NCBI GenBank assembly: GCA_016719135.1
Contig: JADKAV010000021.1
Span: 1-64,000 of the forward strand
DNA: 64,000 nt
DNA from: Micrococcales bacterium
Lineage (GTDB): Bacteria; Actinomycetota; Actinomycetes; S36-B12; UBA10799
Reading direction: 5' to 3'
Made by a program: the position numbers and the translations under genes. This document shows positions 9,966 through 20,626 of this stretch, piece after piece. The notes beneath the pieces were generated by a model that saw only the letters and a list, made by a program, of their open reading frames with translations, did no database searches and was not told the origin of the DNA. Position 1 is the first letter of the stretch. Every line of letters starts with the position of its first letter.

Positions 9966-10622
9966 GTGAGCGAGTGCGTCTCGTATTCGAGCAACGGTCC
10001 CGTCGCCTCGGTGCACCTTGACCGCGGACGCGCGTTCTGCGCCGGCCACGACCTGAAGGAACCGGCGCCTGTCGAAGATGAGGCAGCCGCCCGGCAACGC
10101 CTCCAGCGGATCCAGGACGTCACCCGCGCGATCCGGTCGTTCCCGGGCCCGGTCATCGCCGCCGTCCAGGGTTACGCGCTCGGTGCCGGCGCCGAGTTCG
10201 CTCTCGGATGTGACCTCGTCGTGGCCGGGCAGGACGCCCGATTCGGCTTCCCCGAGGTGGGCGTCGGGCTGAGTGTGACGGGCGGAATCTCCGCGCTGCT
10301 GCCTCGCGCGGTGGGTTCGGTACGGGCCAAGGAACTGCTGTTCCTGGGCGAGCACCTGTCGGCCGACGATGCGTATCGACTCGGGCTGGTCAACAGGGTC
10401 GTGCCAGCCGGGACCCATGAGCAGGCCGCACACGAACTCGCGCAACGGCTCGCCGCGCAGCCCCCGGCCGCCCTCGCGCTGGCCAAGTCGCTGCTCGACC
10501 ACGGCGTGGATTCCACCGAACCGGAAGCGCTCGACCGCGAGGTGGACGCTGCCATCGCAACCATGGCGACCGGGGAGGCCGAGTCAGCCGCGCAGGCGTT
10601 CCAGGAGGGAACCGGTGGCTGA
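9966..10622 (+). CDS. Enoyl-CoA hydratase/isomerase family protein, apparently missing an internal segment
   Basis: Crotonase-fold protein starting at GTG 9966. It has the oxyanion-hole segments AFCAGHDLKE and YALGAGAEFALGCDLVVA, and FGFPEVGVGL. It has 218 residues instead of about 255-260. The first beta strand (NGPVASVHLDR) runs directly into GRAFCAGHDL, whereas family members have about 35-40 residues between them (the NRPxxxNAL helix region). The missing part is a multiple of three, so the frame stays open. This is either a real deletion or an assembly deletion. First gene of a five-gene overlapping operon; it overlaps the next gene by 8 bases. Confidence 0.85.
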   Translation: MSECVSYSSNGPVASVHLDRGRAFCAGHDLKEPAPVEDEAAARQRLQRIQDVTRAIRSFPGPVIAAVQGYALGAGAEFALGCDLVVAGQDARFGFPEVGVGLSVTGGISALLPRAVGSVRAKELLFLGEHLSADDAYRLGLVNRVVPAGTHEQAAHELAQRLAAQPPAALALAKSLLDHGVDSTEPEALDREVDAAIATMATGEAESAAQAFQEGTGG

Positions 10623-12156
10623 GCGGGATCTGGTCGCCGCTGTTGATCGTGCCGCCCGCCTCTGGCCGGACCGGCGAGCCTGGACGTTCGACCCGGGAGA
10701 GTCTCTGACTTTCGCGGACGTCGCTCGTCGATCGGCTGGTCTGGCAGCGGCACTGGCCGAGCGCGGAATTGTGGCCGGTGACCGGGTGGCGGTGATGATG
10801 CACAACCGGGCGGAATTCCCGCTGACGTGGCTTGCGCTCGCGCGACTGGGCGCGGCGATGGTTCCGCTGAACCCTCACTACCGGGGAGAGGACGCCGGTC
10901 ACATCCTCGAGCACTCGCGGGCCGCCGCCGTGGTCACTTCGGGCGACCTCGCCGGACTTGTGCGCGAGGCACTCGGCAGCGCCGCTCTGGATGCACCTGT
11001 CCTGCATGTCGAGCAACTACCGGGTGCCGGGCTGCCGCTCGAGCAAGGCGCCACGCCACCCGAACACACGGTCGCCGCCGAGGACACCGTCAACATCCAG
11101 TACACGTCCGGTACGACCGGTCGACCCAAGGGCTGTGTGCTGTCGCACCGGTACTGGCTCGAGATCGGGAAGGGTCTCGTGGAGGGCTTCCCGCACCTGA
11201 GTTCCGAGGACACCATGCTCACCGCGCAGGCGTTCTCCTACATCGACCCGCAGTGGAACCTGGTCGCTGCGCTGATGGCGGGCGCCCACCTGGTGGTCTT
11301 GGACGCCTTCCATCCGTCCACCTTCTGGTCCAAGGTGCGTGAACACGATGTGACGTACTTCTACTGCCTGGCCGCGATGCCTTCTCTGCTGCTGAAGATG
11401 CACCCCGACCCGCTCGACCGCTCGCACCGGGTCCGGGTCGTCCAGTGCTCGGCCATCCCTGCGTCGCGCCACCAGGAGTTGGAGCAGCGGTGGGGCGTGA
11501 AGTGGTACGAGGCGTTCGGGATGACCGAGACCGGCGCCGACTTGCGGGTGACCGACGAGGACCATGACGAACTTGTCGGCAGTGGCTGCGTCGGTGCTGC
11601 GGCGCGTGCCCGCGAGGTCCGGATCGTGGACGCCCACGACGTGTCGGTTCCTCGGGGCGAGATCGGCGAGGTGGTACTGCGCGGACCGGGTCTCATGGAC
11701 CGTTACGAGGCCGACCCGGAGGCGACCGCGGCAGCCTTCCGCGGGGGCTGGTTCCACACCGGCGACCTGGGGCGGATGGACGAGGCGGGCCGTGTGTATC
11801 TGGTGGGGCGATTCAAGGACATGGTCCGGCGTGCCGGGGAGAACGTATCGGCCCGGGAGGTCGAGGACGTCCTGCTCACCCACGCGTCCGTCCGGCTGGC
11901 CGCCGTGGTTGCGGTCCCCGACGAACTGCGCGGCGCAGAGGTGAAGGCCTTTGTGTCCATCTCCGGCGGCTCGGAGCAGGTGATCGTGTCCGAACTGGCC
12001 GAGCACTGTGGGCAACGGCTGGCCCGGTTCAAGGTGCCGCGCTATTGGGAGGTGTGCGACGACCTGCCGATCACTGCGTCGCACCGAGTGGCCAAAACCC
12101 GCCTGGTCTCGGAGCCCGGCCGGACGTGGGACCGAGTGGATGGGGTGTGGCGATGA
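10615..12156 (+). CDS. AMP-dependent acyl-CoA synthetase/ligase
   Basis: ANL-superfamily enzyme that activates a carboxylic acid via an acyl-adenylate to its CoA thioester. GTG 10615 (VAERDLVAAVDRAARLWPDR) is preferred because it gives the normal family N-terminus and couples to the upstream gene. Motifs seen: P-loop YTSGTTGRPKG, A5 YEAFGMTETG, A7 GGWFHTGDLG, A8 GRFKDMVRRAGENVSAREVE, and the C-terminal catalytic lysine in SHRVAKTRL. About 513 residues, intact. Closest in style to crotonobetaine/carnitine-CoA or fatty-acid ligases; the substrate is undetermined. Confidence 0.92.
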   Translation: MAERDLVAAVDRAARLWPDRRAWTFDPGESLTFADVARRSAGLAAALAERGIVAGDRVAVMMHNRAEFPLTWLALARLGAAMVPLNPHYRGEDAGHILEHSRAAAVVTSGDLAGLVREALGSAALDAPVLHVEQLPGAGLPLEQGATPPEHTVAAEDTVNIQYTSGTTGRPKGCVLSHRYWLEIGKGLVEGFPHLSSEDTMLTAQAFSYIDPQWNLVAALMAGAHLVVLDAFHPSTFWSKVREHDVTYFYCLAAMPSLLLKMHPDPLDRSHRVRVVQCSAIPASRHQELEQRWGVKWYEAFGMTETGADLRVTDEDHDELVGSGCVGAAARAREVRIVDAHDVSVPRGEIGEVVLRGPGLMDRYEADPEATAAAFRGGWFHTGDLGRMDEAGRVYLVGRFKDMVRRAGENVSAREVEDVLLTHASVRLAAVVAVPDELRGAEVKAFVSISGGSEQVIVSELAEHCGQRLARFKVPRYWEVCDDLPITASHRVAKTRLVSEPGRTWDRVDGVWR

Positions 12157-12608
12157 CCGTAGAGGGACCGGCCTGTTTCCGGTACGACAGCGCAGTCTAT
12201 TTCGATGAGATGGACCCACTGGGTGTCATGCACAACTCCCGATTCGCGGTACACGTCGAACGGGCTCAGTCGGCGCTTTTCGAGCAGCTCGGTTACGGCT
12301 GGACCGACTTGTCTCAGCGGCACGAGGACATCGGCTACGTGGTCCGTGCCACCGCGATGGAGTTCACCGCGCCCGTGACCTCTCCGGGGGTCATGACCGT
12401 CGAGGTGATCGCTGTCCGCCTGGGACGGACCAGTGCTACCTGGGGGTACCGCTGCGCCGTGTCCAGTGGCGCGCAGGAGGTCCCGGTGGCGCAGGGGACG
12501 CGGGTGGTGGTCAAGGCGGACGCATCCGGACGGCCGAACGCGTGGACCGATTCGTTCCGGGTCCTATTCGACTGGCTCGCCGCCGGGGCACAGGGGCCGC
12601 GGCCATGA
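12153..12608 (+). CDS. Hotdog-fold acyl-CoA thioesterase (4HBT family)
   Basis: Predicted cytosolic thioesterase of 151 residues. The N-terminal catalytic region of the 4HBT family is recognisable as VYFDEMDPLGVMHNSRF, with Asp and His/Asn in place of the usual D-x-xGIvyhxxY pattern, followed by the long hotdog helix (FAVHVERAQSALFEQLGYGW). ATG 12153 overlaps the ligase stop by 4 bases and its stop overlaps the amidohydrolase start by 4. It presumably hydrolyses the CoA thioester made or processed by its neighbours. Confidence 0.85.
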   Translation: MTVEGPACFRYDSAVYFDEMDPLGVMHNSRFAVHVERAQSALFEQLGYGWTDLSQRHEDIGYVVRATAMEFTAPVTSPGVMTVEVIAVRLGRTSATWGYRCAVSSGAQEVPVAQGTRVVVKADASGRPNAWTDSFRVLFDWLAAGAQGPRP

Positions 12609-14296
12609 GCGCCCCCGTCGCGGATCTCCTGCTGACCGACGCGACCGTCCTCACGATGGCGCCCGACGGCCTCGCACCTCGCGCGGGGGCGGTGGCGCTG
12701 CTTGGCGACCGGGTCCTGCACGTCGGCCAAGACGATGCGGGGCTGACTGCCAAACGCACGGTGTCGCTCGGTGGGCGGTGTGTCGTGCCGGGCTTCCACG
12801 ACGCCCACCAGCACATGGCCTGGTTCGGCGCCAGCCTCGATGAGATCGATCTGTCGACCCCGCCGATTCGCAATCTCGACGACGTCGCTGCCGCGGTCGC
12901 CGCTGCCAACGACACCACGCCGGCTGACCGGTGGATCGTCGGGAACGGCTACGACGAGAACAAGATCGGTGGTCATCCCGATCGCGACCTGCTCGAGCGG
13001 GCCGCGCCCGGGCGGCGGGTCCTGCTCACTCACACCTCGGGGCACATGGCCGTGGTGAGCACAGCGGTCTTGGAGGAGTTGGGCCTCTCCGAGCATGGCC
13101 GTGACGTGCCCGGTGGGACGATCGCGCTGGACGGCTCGGGGCGACCGACGGGATTGCTTCAGGAGCAGGCCCAGAACCTGCTGACACCACTGCGTCGCCC
13201 GGTCGCGGTGGACGAGGTTGCGCATGCCATCGCACGAGCCAGTGAGGTGTACATCCGGCAGGGGATCACGAGTGTGGTGGAAGCCGGCGTGGGTGGGGGC
13301 TGGATCGGGCGCACCCCGGTCGAAGCGCTGGCCTACCAGCGGGCTCGCGACGCCGGGCGCCTGGCCGTGCGCGTCGAACTCATGGTGGTGTCGCCGGTCC
13401 TGCATGCACTGCGTGGCACCGAGACCGACGACCTCGGCAACGGCATCGACCTGGGACTTCGCACCGGGTTCGGCGATGACCGCCTGCGCCTGGGGCCGGT
13501 GAAGGTCTTCTCCGACGGATCCTTGATCGGGCACACCGCCGCCATGTGTTCTGATTTCAGCGATGAGCCGGGTGTCCGCGGCTATCTGCAGGACGACGCG
13601 GACGCCCTGGTCGACACGATCATTTCCGCCCACCGCTCCGGCTGGCGGGTCGCCACCCACGCCATCGGTGATGCCGCGATCGACCTGGTGCTGGATGCGT
13701 ACGAACGCTGCGTACGAGATCACCCGCGGATGGGTTGGGGCGGGCGCCCCGGCAACCTCGCGCCCCGGCATCGGATCGAGCACTTCGGCGTCGCCAGGCC
13801 TGATCAAGTGGAGCGCGCGGCGCACCTCGGCGTTGTGCCGGTGCCGCAGGGACGGTTCGTCGGCGAGATCGGTGACGGCATGCGCCGAGCACTCGGGCCG
13901 CAGCGTTCCGAGTGGGCCTACCGCCACGCGTCGCTGCTGGCGGCCGGATTGGTCGTTCCTGGCAGCAGCGACCGGCCAGTGGTCGATGGCCGACCCATGC
14001 TGGGCATCCACGACATGGTCAACCGTCGGACCGCCTCCGGTGACCTGCTTGGACCCGACGAGGTGATCAGCGCCCACGACGCGCTGCGGGCCTACACCTA
14101 CGGGTCGGCCTACGCCTCTTATGAGGAGGACCGCAAGGGGTGGATCGGGCCGGGCACGCTCGCCGACCTCGCGGTCCTGTCCGACGACCCCACGCGCGTT
14201 GAGCCGAATGCGCTGGCGGACATCGAGGTGCTCGCGACGGTGGTCGGCGGCGAGGCCGTGTGGGACGCCGGGCTGGGGATTGGAGATCCGGCATGA
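12605..14296 (+). CDS. Amidohydrolase family protein (YtcJ/Amidohydro_3-like)
   Basis: Metal-dependent hydrolase of 563 residues. The N-terminal beta-sandwich (VADLLLTDATVLTMAPDG) is followed by the metal-binding PGFHDAHQHM motif. Further ligands are suggested by VEAGVGGG, ATHAIGDAAIDLVLD and RHRIEHFGV; the closing Asp region is PGSSDRPV. This pattern fits YtcJ-type exoenzymes that hydrolyse N-acyl or amide bonds. It overlaps both neighbours by 4 bases. Combined with the CoA ligase, hydratase and thioesterase, it suggests a catabolic route that starts by cleaving an amide. The frame is intact. Confidence 0.88.
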   Translation: MSAPVADLLLTDATVLTMAPDGLAPRAGAVALLGDRVLHVGQDDAGLTAKRTVSLGGRCVVPGFHDAHQHMAWFGASLDEIDLSTPPIRNLDDVAAAVAAANDTTPADRWIVGNGYDENKIGGHPDRDLLERAAPGRRVLLTHTSGHMAVVSTAVLEELGLSEHGRDVPGGTIALDGSGRPTGLLQEQAQNLLTPLRRPVAVDEVAHAIARASEVYIRQGITSVVEAGVGGGWIGRTPVEALAYQRARDAGRLAVRVELMVVSPVLHALRGTETDDLGNGIDLGLRTGFGDDRLRLGPVKVFSDGSLIGHTAAMCSDFSDEPGVRGYLQDDADALVDTIISAHRSGWRVATHAIGDAAIDLVLDAYERCVRDHPRMGWGGRPGNLAPRHRIEHFGVARPDQVERAAHLGVVPVPQGRFVGEIGDGMRRALGPQRSEWAYRHASLLAAGLVVPGSSDRPVVDGRPMLGIHDMVNRRTASGDLLGPDEVISAHDALRAYTYGSAYASYEEDRKGWIGPGTLADLAVLSDDPTRVEPNALADIEVLATVVGGEAVWDAGLGIGDPA

Positions 14297-14913
14297 CCGA
14301 GCGCGCGTTGGTGGCTTTCAGCGGGCTGGACGCCGCTCACCAGGTAGCGGTGCGCCATGTGTACGAGTCGTCGTTCCCGCTTGCCTTGCGCGCGCCGTGG
14401 GAGGAGATCGCCGCCGGCCGTCCGGACGAGCGGTTGTTGGTGCTCCTGGACGCGGGGGAGCCGGTGGGATTCGCTCTGATCCGCCACCTCGGCGACACGG
14501 CGATGTCCTTCGTCCGGTACTTCGTGGTCGATGCGCAGCGCCGTAGTGGCGGGTACGGATCGGCGCTGTTGTCGGCCTTGGTCGCCCACCTGCGCGACGC
14601 CGGCCGCTCGATGCTGCTGCTCGATGTGGAAGATCCCGACGGCCGGGCCGAGGACTCCCCGGAGCGTCGCGACGACCTGCGCCGCATCGAGTTCTACCGG
14701 CGACACGGAGTGGATCTGCTCGCGGTCCGCGACTACGCCCCGCCCGACCATGGGCAGGAGGGTGAGGAGCCGCGCCTGCTGCTGATGGGGGCCTCCCTAG
14801 GTGAATCGGACGTGGCCCTGCGTGAAGCGGTCATCGCCGTATACCGTCACCGCTACGGGCTCGGCCCCGATCATCCGGTCGTGCGGGCCACGCTGCGTTC
14901 GTCGGGTCTGTAG
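14293..14913 (+). CDS. GNAT family N-acetyltransferase
   Basis: 206-residue GNAT protein. The acetyl-CoA site is visible as VRYFVVDAQRRSGGYGSALLSALVAHLRD, spanning motif A with Q/RxxGxG/A, here RRSGGYGSA. A further strand (SMLLLDVEDPDG) and FYRRHGVDLL match motifs D/B. It starts at ATG 14293, overlapping the amidohydrolase stop by 4 bases; last gene of the operon. It ends 11 bases before the convergent deacetylase-like gene. Substrate unknown. Confidence 0.82.
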   Translation: MTERALVAFSGLDAAHQVAVRHVYESSFPLALRAPWEEIAAGRPDERLLVLLDAGEPVGFALIRHLGDTAMSFVRYFVVDAQRRSGGYGSALLSALVAHLRDAGRSMLLLDVEDPDGRAEDSPERRDDLRRIEFYRRHGVDLLAVRDYAPPDHGQEGEEPRLLLMGASLGESDVALREAVIAVYRHRYGLGPDHPVVRATLRSSGL

Positions 14914-14924
14914 GCGGTGACCGT

Positions 14925-15984
14925 TCAGCCGGCGAGGCCGTCCAGCGCCGCCGCCACGAGCCGTCCAAGCGTCGGCAGGTGGTACCCACCCTCTTGGACG
15001 GCGACCACCGGAACGCCGAGGGCGGCAACCTGCTGCGCCGCTGAACGGTACCCGTCGGCAGTCACCCGCAGCGGGCTCTCTGGGTCGTCGGCCGCGGCGT
15101 CGACCCCGAGGGACAGCACCACGGCGCCTGGGTCGAAACGGGCCACTCCCTCGACCGCGGCCTCCACCGCAGCCAGCCACTCCTGGTCGCCGGTGCCCTC
15201 GGGCAGGGGGAGATTCAGGTTCGTGCCCTGGCCTGCCCCTCGGCCGGTCTCGTCGGCGAACCCGAGGTAGTGCGGGAACCATCCGGCACCCGGATCGACG
15301 TGGACCGACGCGACCATCACGTCGGCGCGGTCGTAGAAGATCGACTGCGTTCCGTTGGCGTGGTGCGCATCGACGTCGACCACGGCCACCCGATCGTGAC
15401 CCGCTGAACGGAGAGCCTGCGCCGCGATCGCCGCGTTGTTCAGGTAGCAGGAGCCCCCGAAGGCATCGCGCGTGACGTGGTGACCCGGCGGGCGGCAGGC
15501 GGCGTAGGCGGCGGGCATCCCCGAGTTGATCAGGTCGACAGCGCTCAGTGCCGCGTCAGCCGCGGCTCGGGCGGCGGTGTACGTACCCGGGCCGACCAGC
15601 GTCATCGTGTCGTAGCAGAAACGGCCTGCGCGGGCGTGCGCGGCCGTGGGCGTACGCAACGGAAGTCCGGACAGAAAGCCGGGCGTGGGGAACAGGTACC
15701 CGACGACGCGGTCCTGTCCGGGGTCGTCGGGGAAGCCAGCGGCCACCCACCCGGAGTACGCATCGGCCAGGTAGTCCAGCAGCGCGGCGTCGTGGACGGC
15801 CAGTACGGGTTCGTCGCCGTGGGCGGTCGCCGGGACGAACGGGTGTCCCGCCTCGGCCAAGGGCGGCACGGATGGCCGGAAGTCTCTCGGGGGCCTCAGT
15901 CCCGGGAGTCCGGACGCCGACCCAGACCTCCCCACCCGGCACATGCAGCAGGCAGTCGTCGGACCAGACCACGGGGATCGTCAT
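14925..15984 (-). CDS. Histone deacetylase / acetylpolyamine amidohydrolase family protein
   Basis: Zinc-dependent deacetylase of the arginase/HDAC fold. Motifs: CRPPGHHVTRDAFGGSCYLN (the paired His), VVDVDAHHANGTQSIFY (zinc Asp/His), VASVHVDPG, SLGVDAAADDPESPL and the closing VQEGGYHLP. The best start is ATG 15984 (MTIPVVWSDDCLLHVPGGE), in a frame joined to the body by a shift near 15865; together about 353 residues, normal for the family. Likely substrates are acetylated small amines rather than histones. It faces the S58 peptidase gene with only 19 bases between start codons. Confidence 0.9.
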
Positions 15985-15995
15985 GTGCAAACATG
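15982..15995. promoter_or_regulatory. Palindrome CATGTGCAAACATG in a 19-bp divergent gap
   Basis: Perfect dyad CATGT-GCAA-ACATG overlapping the start codon of the minus-strand deacetylase and an alternative start of the plus-strand S58 peptidase. Such a short gap leaves no space for two separate leaders, so at least one gene probably has a leaderless transcript or an internal start. The dyad could be a shared operator, or coincidence arising from two CAT/ATG start codons. Confidence 0.35.
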
Positions 15996-16003
15996 TTGCC
16001 ACC

Positions 16004-17092
16004 ATGCCGCCCGCCTTCCTCGCCCAGTCCTTTGGTCGCTTCCCCACGGGTCCCAGCGACTCCGTGCTCGACGTGCCCGGTGCGGGGCTGGGGCACGCGA
16101 CGATCGTCCGCGACGATGCCGACCCGCCTACGGGCAGCGGAATCGCCCGAACCGGGGTGACGGTTGTGGATCCCGGAGGCGACGTGTGGGCGAATCCAGT
16201 GCCGGCCGGAGTCGCGGTCCTCAACGGGGCGGGTGAACTGACCGGCAGCCTGCAGATCCAGGAGTGGGGGGTGACCGAGACCCCGGTCTTCCTCACCAGC
16301 ACGATGCAGGTCGGCCGCGTTTACGACGCCGCCTGCCGGCTGCTGATGGTCGATCAACCCGAGATCGCGGACTCGGTCGTGATCCCGGTCGTGGGCGAGT
16401 GCGACGACTCGTGGCTGAACGACCCGCGGACGATGCATGTGAGCGACGCCGATGTGGCTGAGGCTTTGGCGCAGGCCCGATCGTCGGCCACGGAAGGACT
16501 TCCGCCTTCTGGCAGGGCGGTCCTGAGCGGTTGCGTGGGAGCGGGGACGGGGACCGTGTGCATGGGGTGGAAGGGCGGGATCGGGACCTCGTCGCGCGTC
16601 CTGCCCGACGGCACCACCGTCGCCGTCGTGCTGCTCACCAACTTCGGTGCGCCACACCAGCTCACGATTCGGGGCCGGGTGGTGGGCGAGGAGCTCGAAG
16701 AACCGGCCTGGTGGGCGGCGCACCATCCGGAGCCGGCGGGCTCTTGCATCGGGGTGGTCGTCACCGACGCGCCGCTCGATCCGGCGACTGCCTCTCGCGT
16801 GGCGGCGCGGGTAGGCCTCGGCCTGGCGAGGTGCGGTTCCGTCGCGCATCACGGCAGTGGCGAGATCTTCTGCTGCCTGGCCACCGGTTTGCGGGCACCT
16901 CGCGGTGCGGCGTCCGATCGCGCCCCCTGGCCCGGGTCCCGGCTGGACGACCTGTTCGAGGCCACGGTGGACGCGACGGAGTCGGCGGTGTGGGACAGCC
17001 TCCTGTCGGCGACCACGACCACCGGGCGGCGTGGTTTGACCGTGCCGGCGCTGCCGAGGGGGCGGCTCGAGGCGCTCATCGGTGCGACCTGA
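16004..17092 (+). CDS. P1 family (S58, DmpA-type) aminopeptidase
   Basis: N-terminal-nucleophile peptidase of about 362 residues related to DmpA/BapA, enzymes that self-cleave and release N-terminal residues. Family features: GVTVVDPGG near the N-terminus, VPAGVAVLNGAGELTG, the TSTMQVGRVYDA segment, and GAGTGTVCMGWKGGIGTSSR around the autoproteolysis/nucleophile region. Starts at 15983 and 16004 are both in frame; ATG 16004 (MPPAFLAQSFGR) is preferred because it clears the divergent gene. The frame is intact. Confidence 0.85.
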   Translation: MPPAFLAQSFGRFPTGPSDSVLDVPGAGLGHATIVRDDADPPTGSGIARTGVTVVDPGGDVWANPVPAGVAVLNGAGELTGSLQIQEWGVTETPVFLTSTMQVGRVYDAACRLLMVDQPEIADSVVIPVVGECDDSWLNDPRTMHVSDADVAEALAQARSSATEGLPPSGRAVLSGCVGAGTGTVCMGWKGGIGTSSRVLPDGTTVAVVLLTNFGAPHQLTIRGRVVGEELEEPAWWAAHHPEPAGSCIGVVVTDAPLDPATASRVAARVGLGLARCGSVAHHGSGEIFCCLATGLRAPRGAASDRAPWPGSRLDDLFEATVDATESAVWDSLLSATTTTGRRGLTVPALPRGRLEALIGAT

Positions 17093-17223
17093 GCTGCCCG
17101 GCGGCGGCCTGACGTGGGGCGTCTGAGGACGGGAAAGCTCGGGGGCGCCGGGTCCGTCCCGGTGCGGTGGCGCGACTGGACGTGGGCGTCTTGCAGGACG
17201 GAGGGTACCGGGGGCCGCCGACA

Positions 17224-17373
17224 CGGTCGGCGGGGACTTTGGACGTGGTGCGTCAGTCAGTGACGTGATTTGACCAAAGTCCTGGGGGGTCAGGCGGGGG
17301 GTCAGGCTGGGGACGCGGTCGGCGGGGACTTTGGACGTGGCGCGTCAGTCGGTGACGTGATCTGACCAAAGTC
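17224..17373 (+). repeat. Tandem pair of dyad repeats upstream of clpB, within a 437-bp gap without genes
   Basis: Two copies, 17224-17281 and 17316-17373, period 92 bp, share about 93% of bases (starting CGGTCGGCGGGGACTTTGG, ending GATNTGACCAAAGTC). In each, GACTTTGG is complementary to CCAAAGTC at the end, enclosing a 31-base loop with ACGT motifs. Looser repeats of GACGTGGGCGTC lie at about 17110 and 17178. The interval 17093-17529 holds no gene. It lies between the S58 peptidase and clpB, both on plus. Confidence 0.75.
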
Positions 17374-17493
17374 GCGGGGGGTCGCGGGGGTCAGGCTGGG
17401 GCGTCAGTCGCGGGGCATCAGGGCAGCGGGCGCGGCAGGCGCAACCGAACGACCCACCCCCGGCAAACATTGATACAAACCGACTCATAGTTA

Positions 17494-17523
17494 TTGACAC
17501 ACCAATCCCCGATCCGGCACAAT
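17494..17523 (+). promoter_or_regulatory. Putative clpB promoter (leaderless)
   Basis: A TTGACA -35 box (17494-17499) and a CACAAT -10 box (17518-17523) are separated by 18 bases. The expected transcription start, 6-7 bases downstream, coincides with the ATG of clpB at 17530, so the mRNA may be leaderless, as is common in actinobacteria. I did not find a full HspR/HAIR palindrome nearby. Confidence 0.5.
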
Positions 17524-17529
17524 AGGACC

Positions 17530-20063
<2,534 letters not shown>

Positions 20064-20194
20064 GGAGGGTGCGCCGACGTTCCCGCGGCATTCGGTTGAT
20101 TCTGACCACAGACATCTGGCGCGGGCTTGGCTAGGGTTTCGCGCATGGAGCGCGCGCGCACCACGCCCGCACGCCATCGGCCAGACGCCGAGGC

Positions 20195-20626
20195 GTGCGG
20201 TTTCCGTGGAAGCCAGTCGCACGTTCGCTCGAGATGACGTCGACGGCGCTCGACCGACTGCAGGATGCCTGCTCGCAGTCCCCCGACGCTGAAACCGGGG
20301 GGCTTCTGATCGGCTCCGGCAGCACCTGCGCAGACGTCCGAATTCTGGCCAATAAGACTGTCGGCGATCGCCGGACCACCTATGCCGTCGACCCGGACGA
20401 TCTTCACCACGTCGAGCTCTCTTTGGGAAGCCGTCGGTCGATCGGATGGTGGCACAGCCATGTCGCCCGCTCGCCGCGACCGAGCCCGGGCGACGTGGCC
20501 GATGCGCCCTGGGCGACCTTCCAAGTCATCGTGTCGCTGGTCGCCGGAAGGGGTCTGCGGATTTCGCGGTGGTGGGTGGACCACCACGGCAGGTGGCATG
20601 ACTTGGGGGAGTTGCGGTGGCGCTGA
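20195..20626 (+). CDS. JAB/MPN domain metallopeptidase (Prok-JAB)
   Basis: Small JAMM metallopeptidase of 143 residues from GTG 20195 (ATG 20234 is an alternative). The complete zinc signature is visible: Glu33 in AETGGLLIG, then His87-Ser-His89-x10-Asp100 (GWWHSHVARSPRPSPGD). Such domains cleave isopeptide or peptide bonds next to ubiquitin-like folds, and also occur in phage tail-assembly and toxin-processing proteins. No ubiquitin-like, E1 or E2 gene is nearby. It overlaps the next gene by 10 bases and starts the unusual 20-36 kb cluster, so it may process one of the large cluster products. Confidence 0.82.
   Translation: MRFPWKPVARSLEMTSTALDRLQDACSQSPDAETGGLLIGSGSTCADVRILANKTVGDRRTTYAVDPDDLHHVELSLGSRRSIGWWHSHVARSPRPSPGDVADAPWATFQVIVSLVAGRGLRISRWWVDHHGRWHDLGELRWR

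Noticed and set aside
17440..17529. HspR (HAIR) operator before clpB
   Set aside because: Only a fragment, GACTCATAG, resembles the consensus; the inverted partner is missing.
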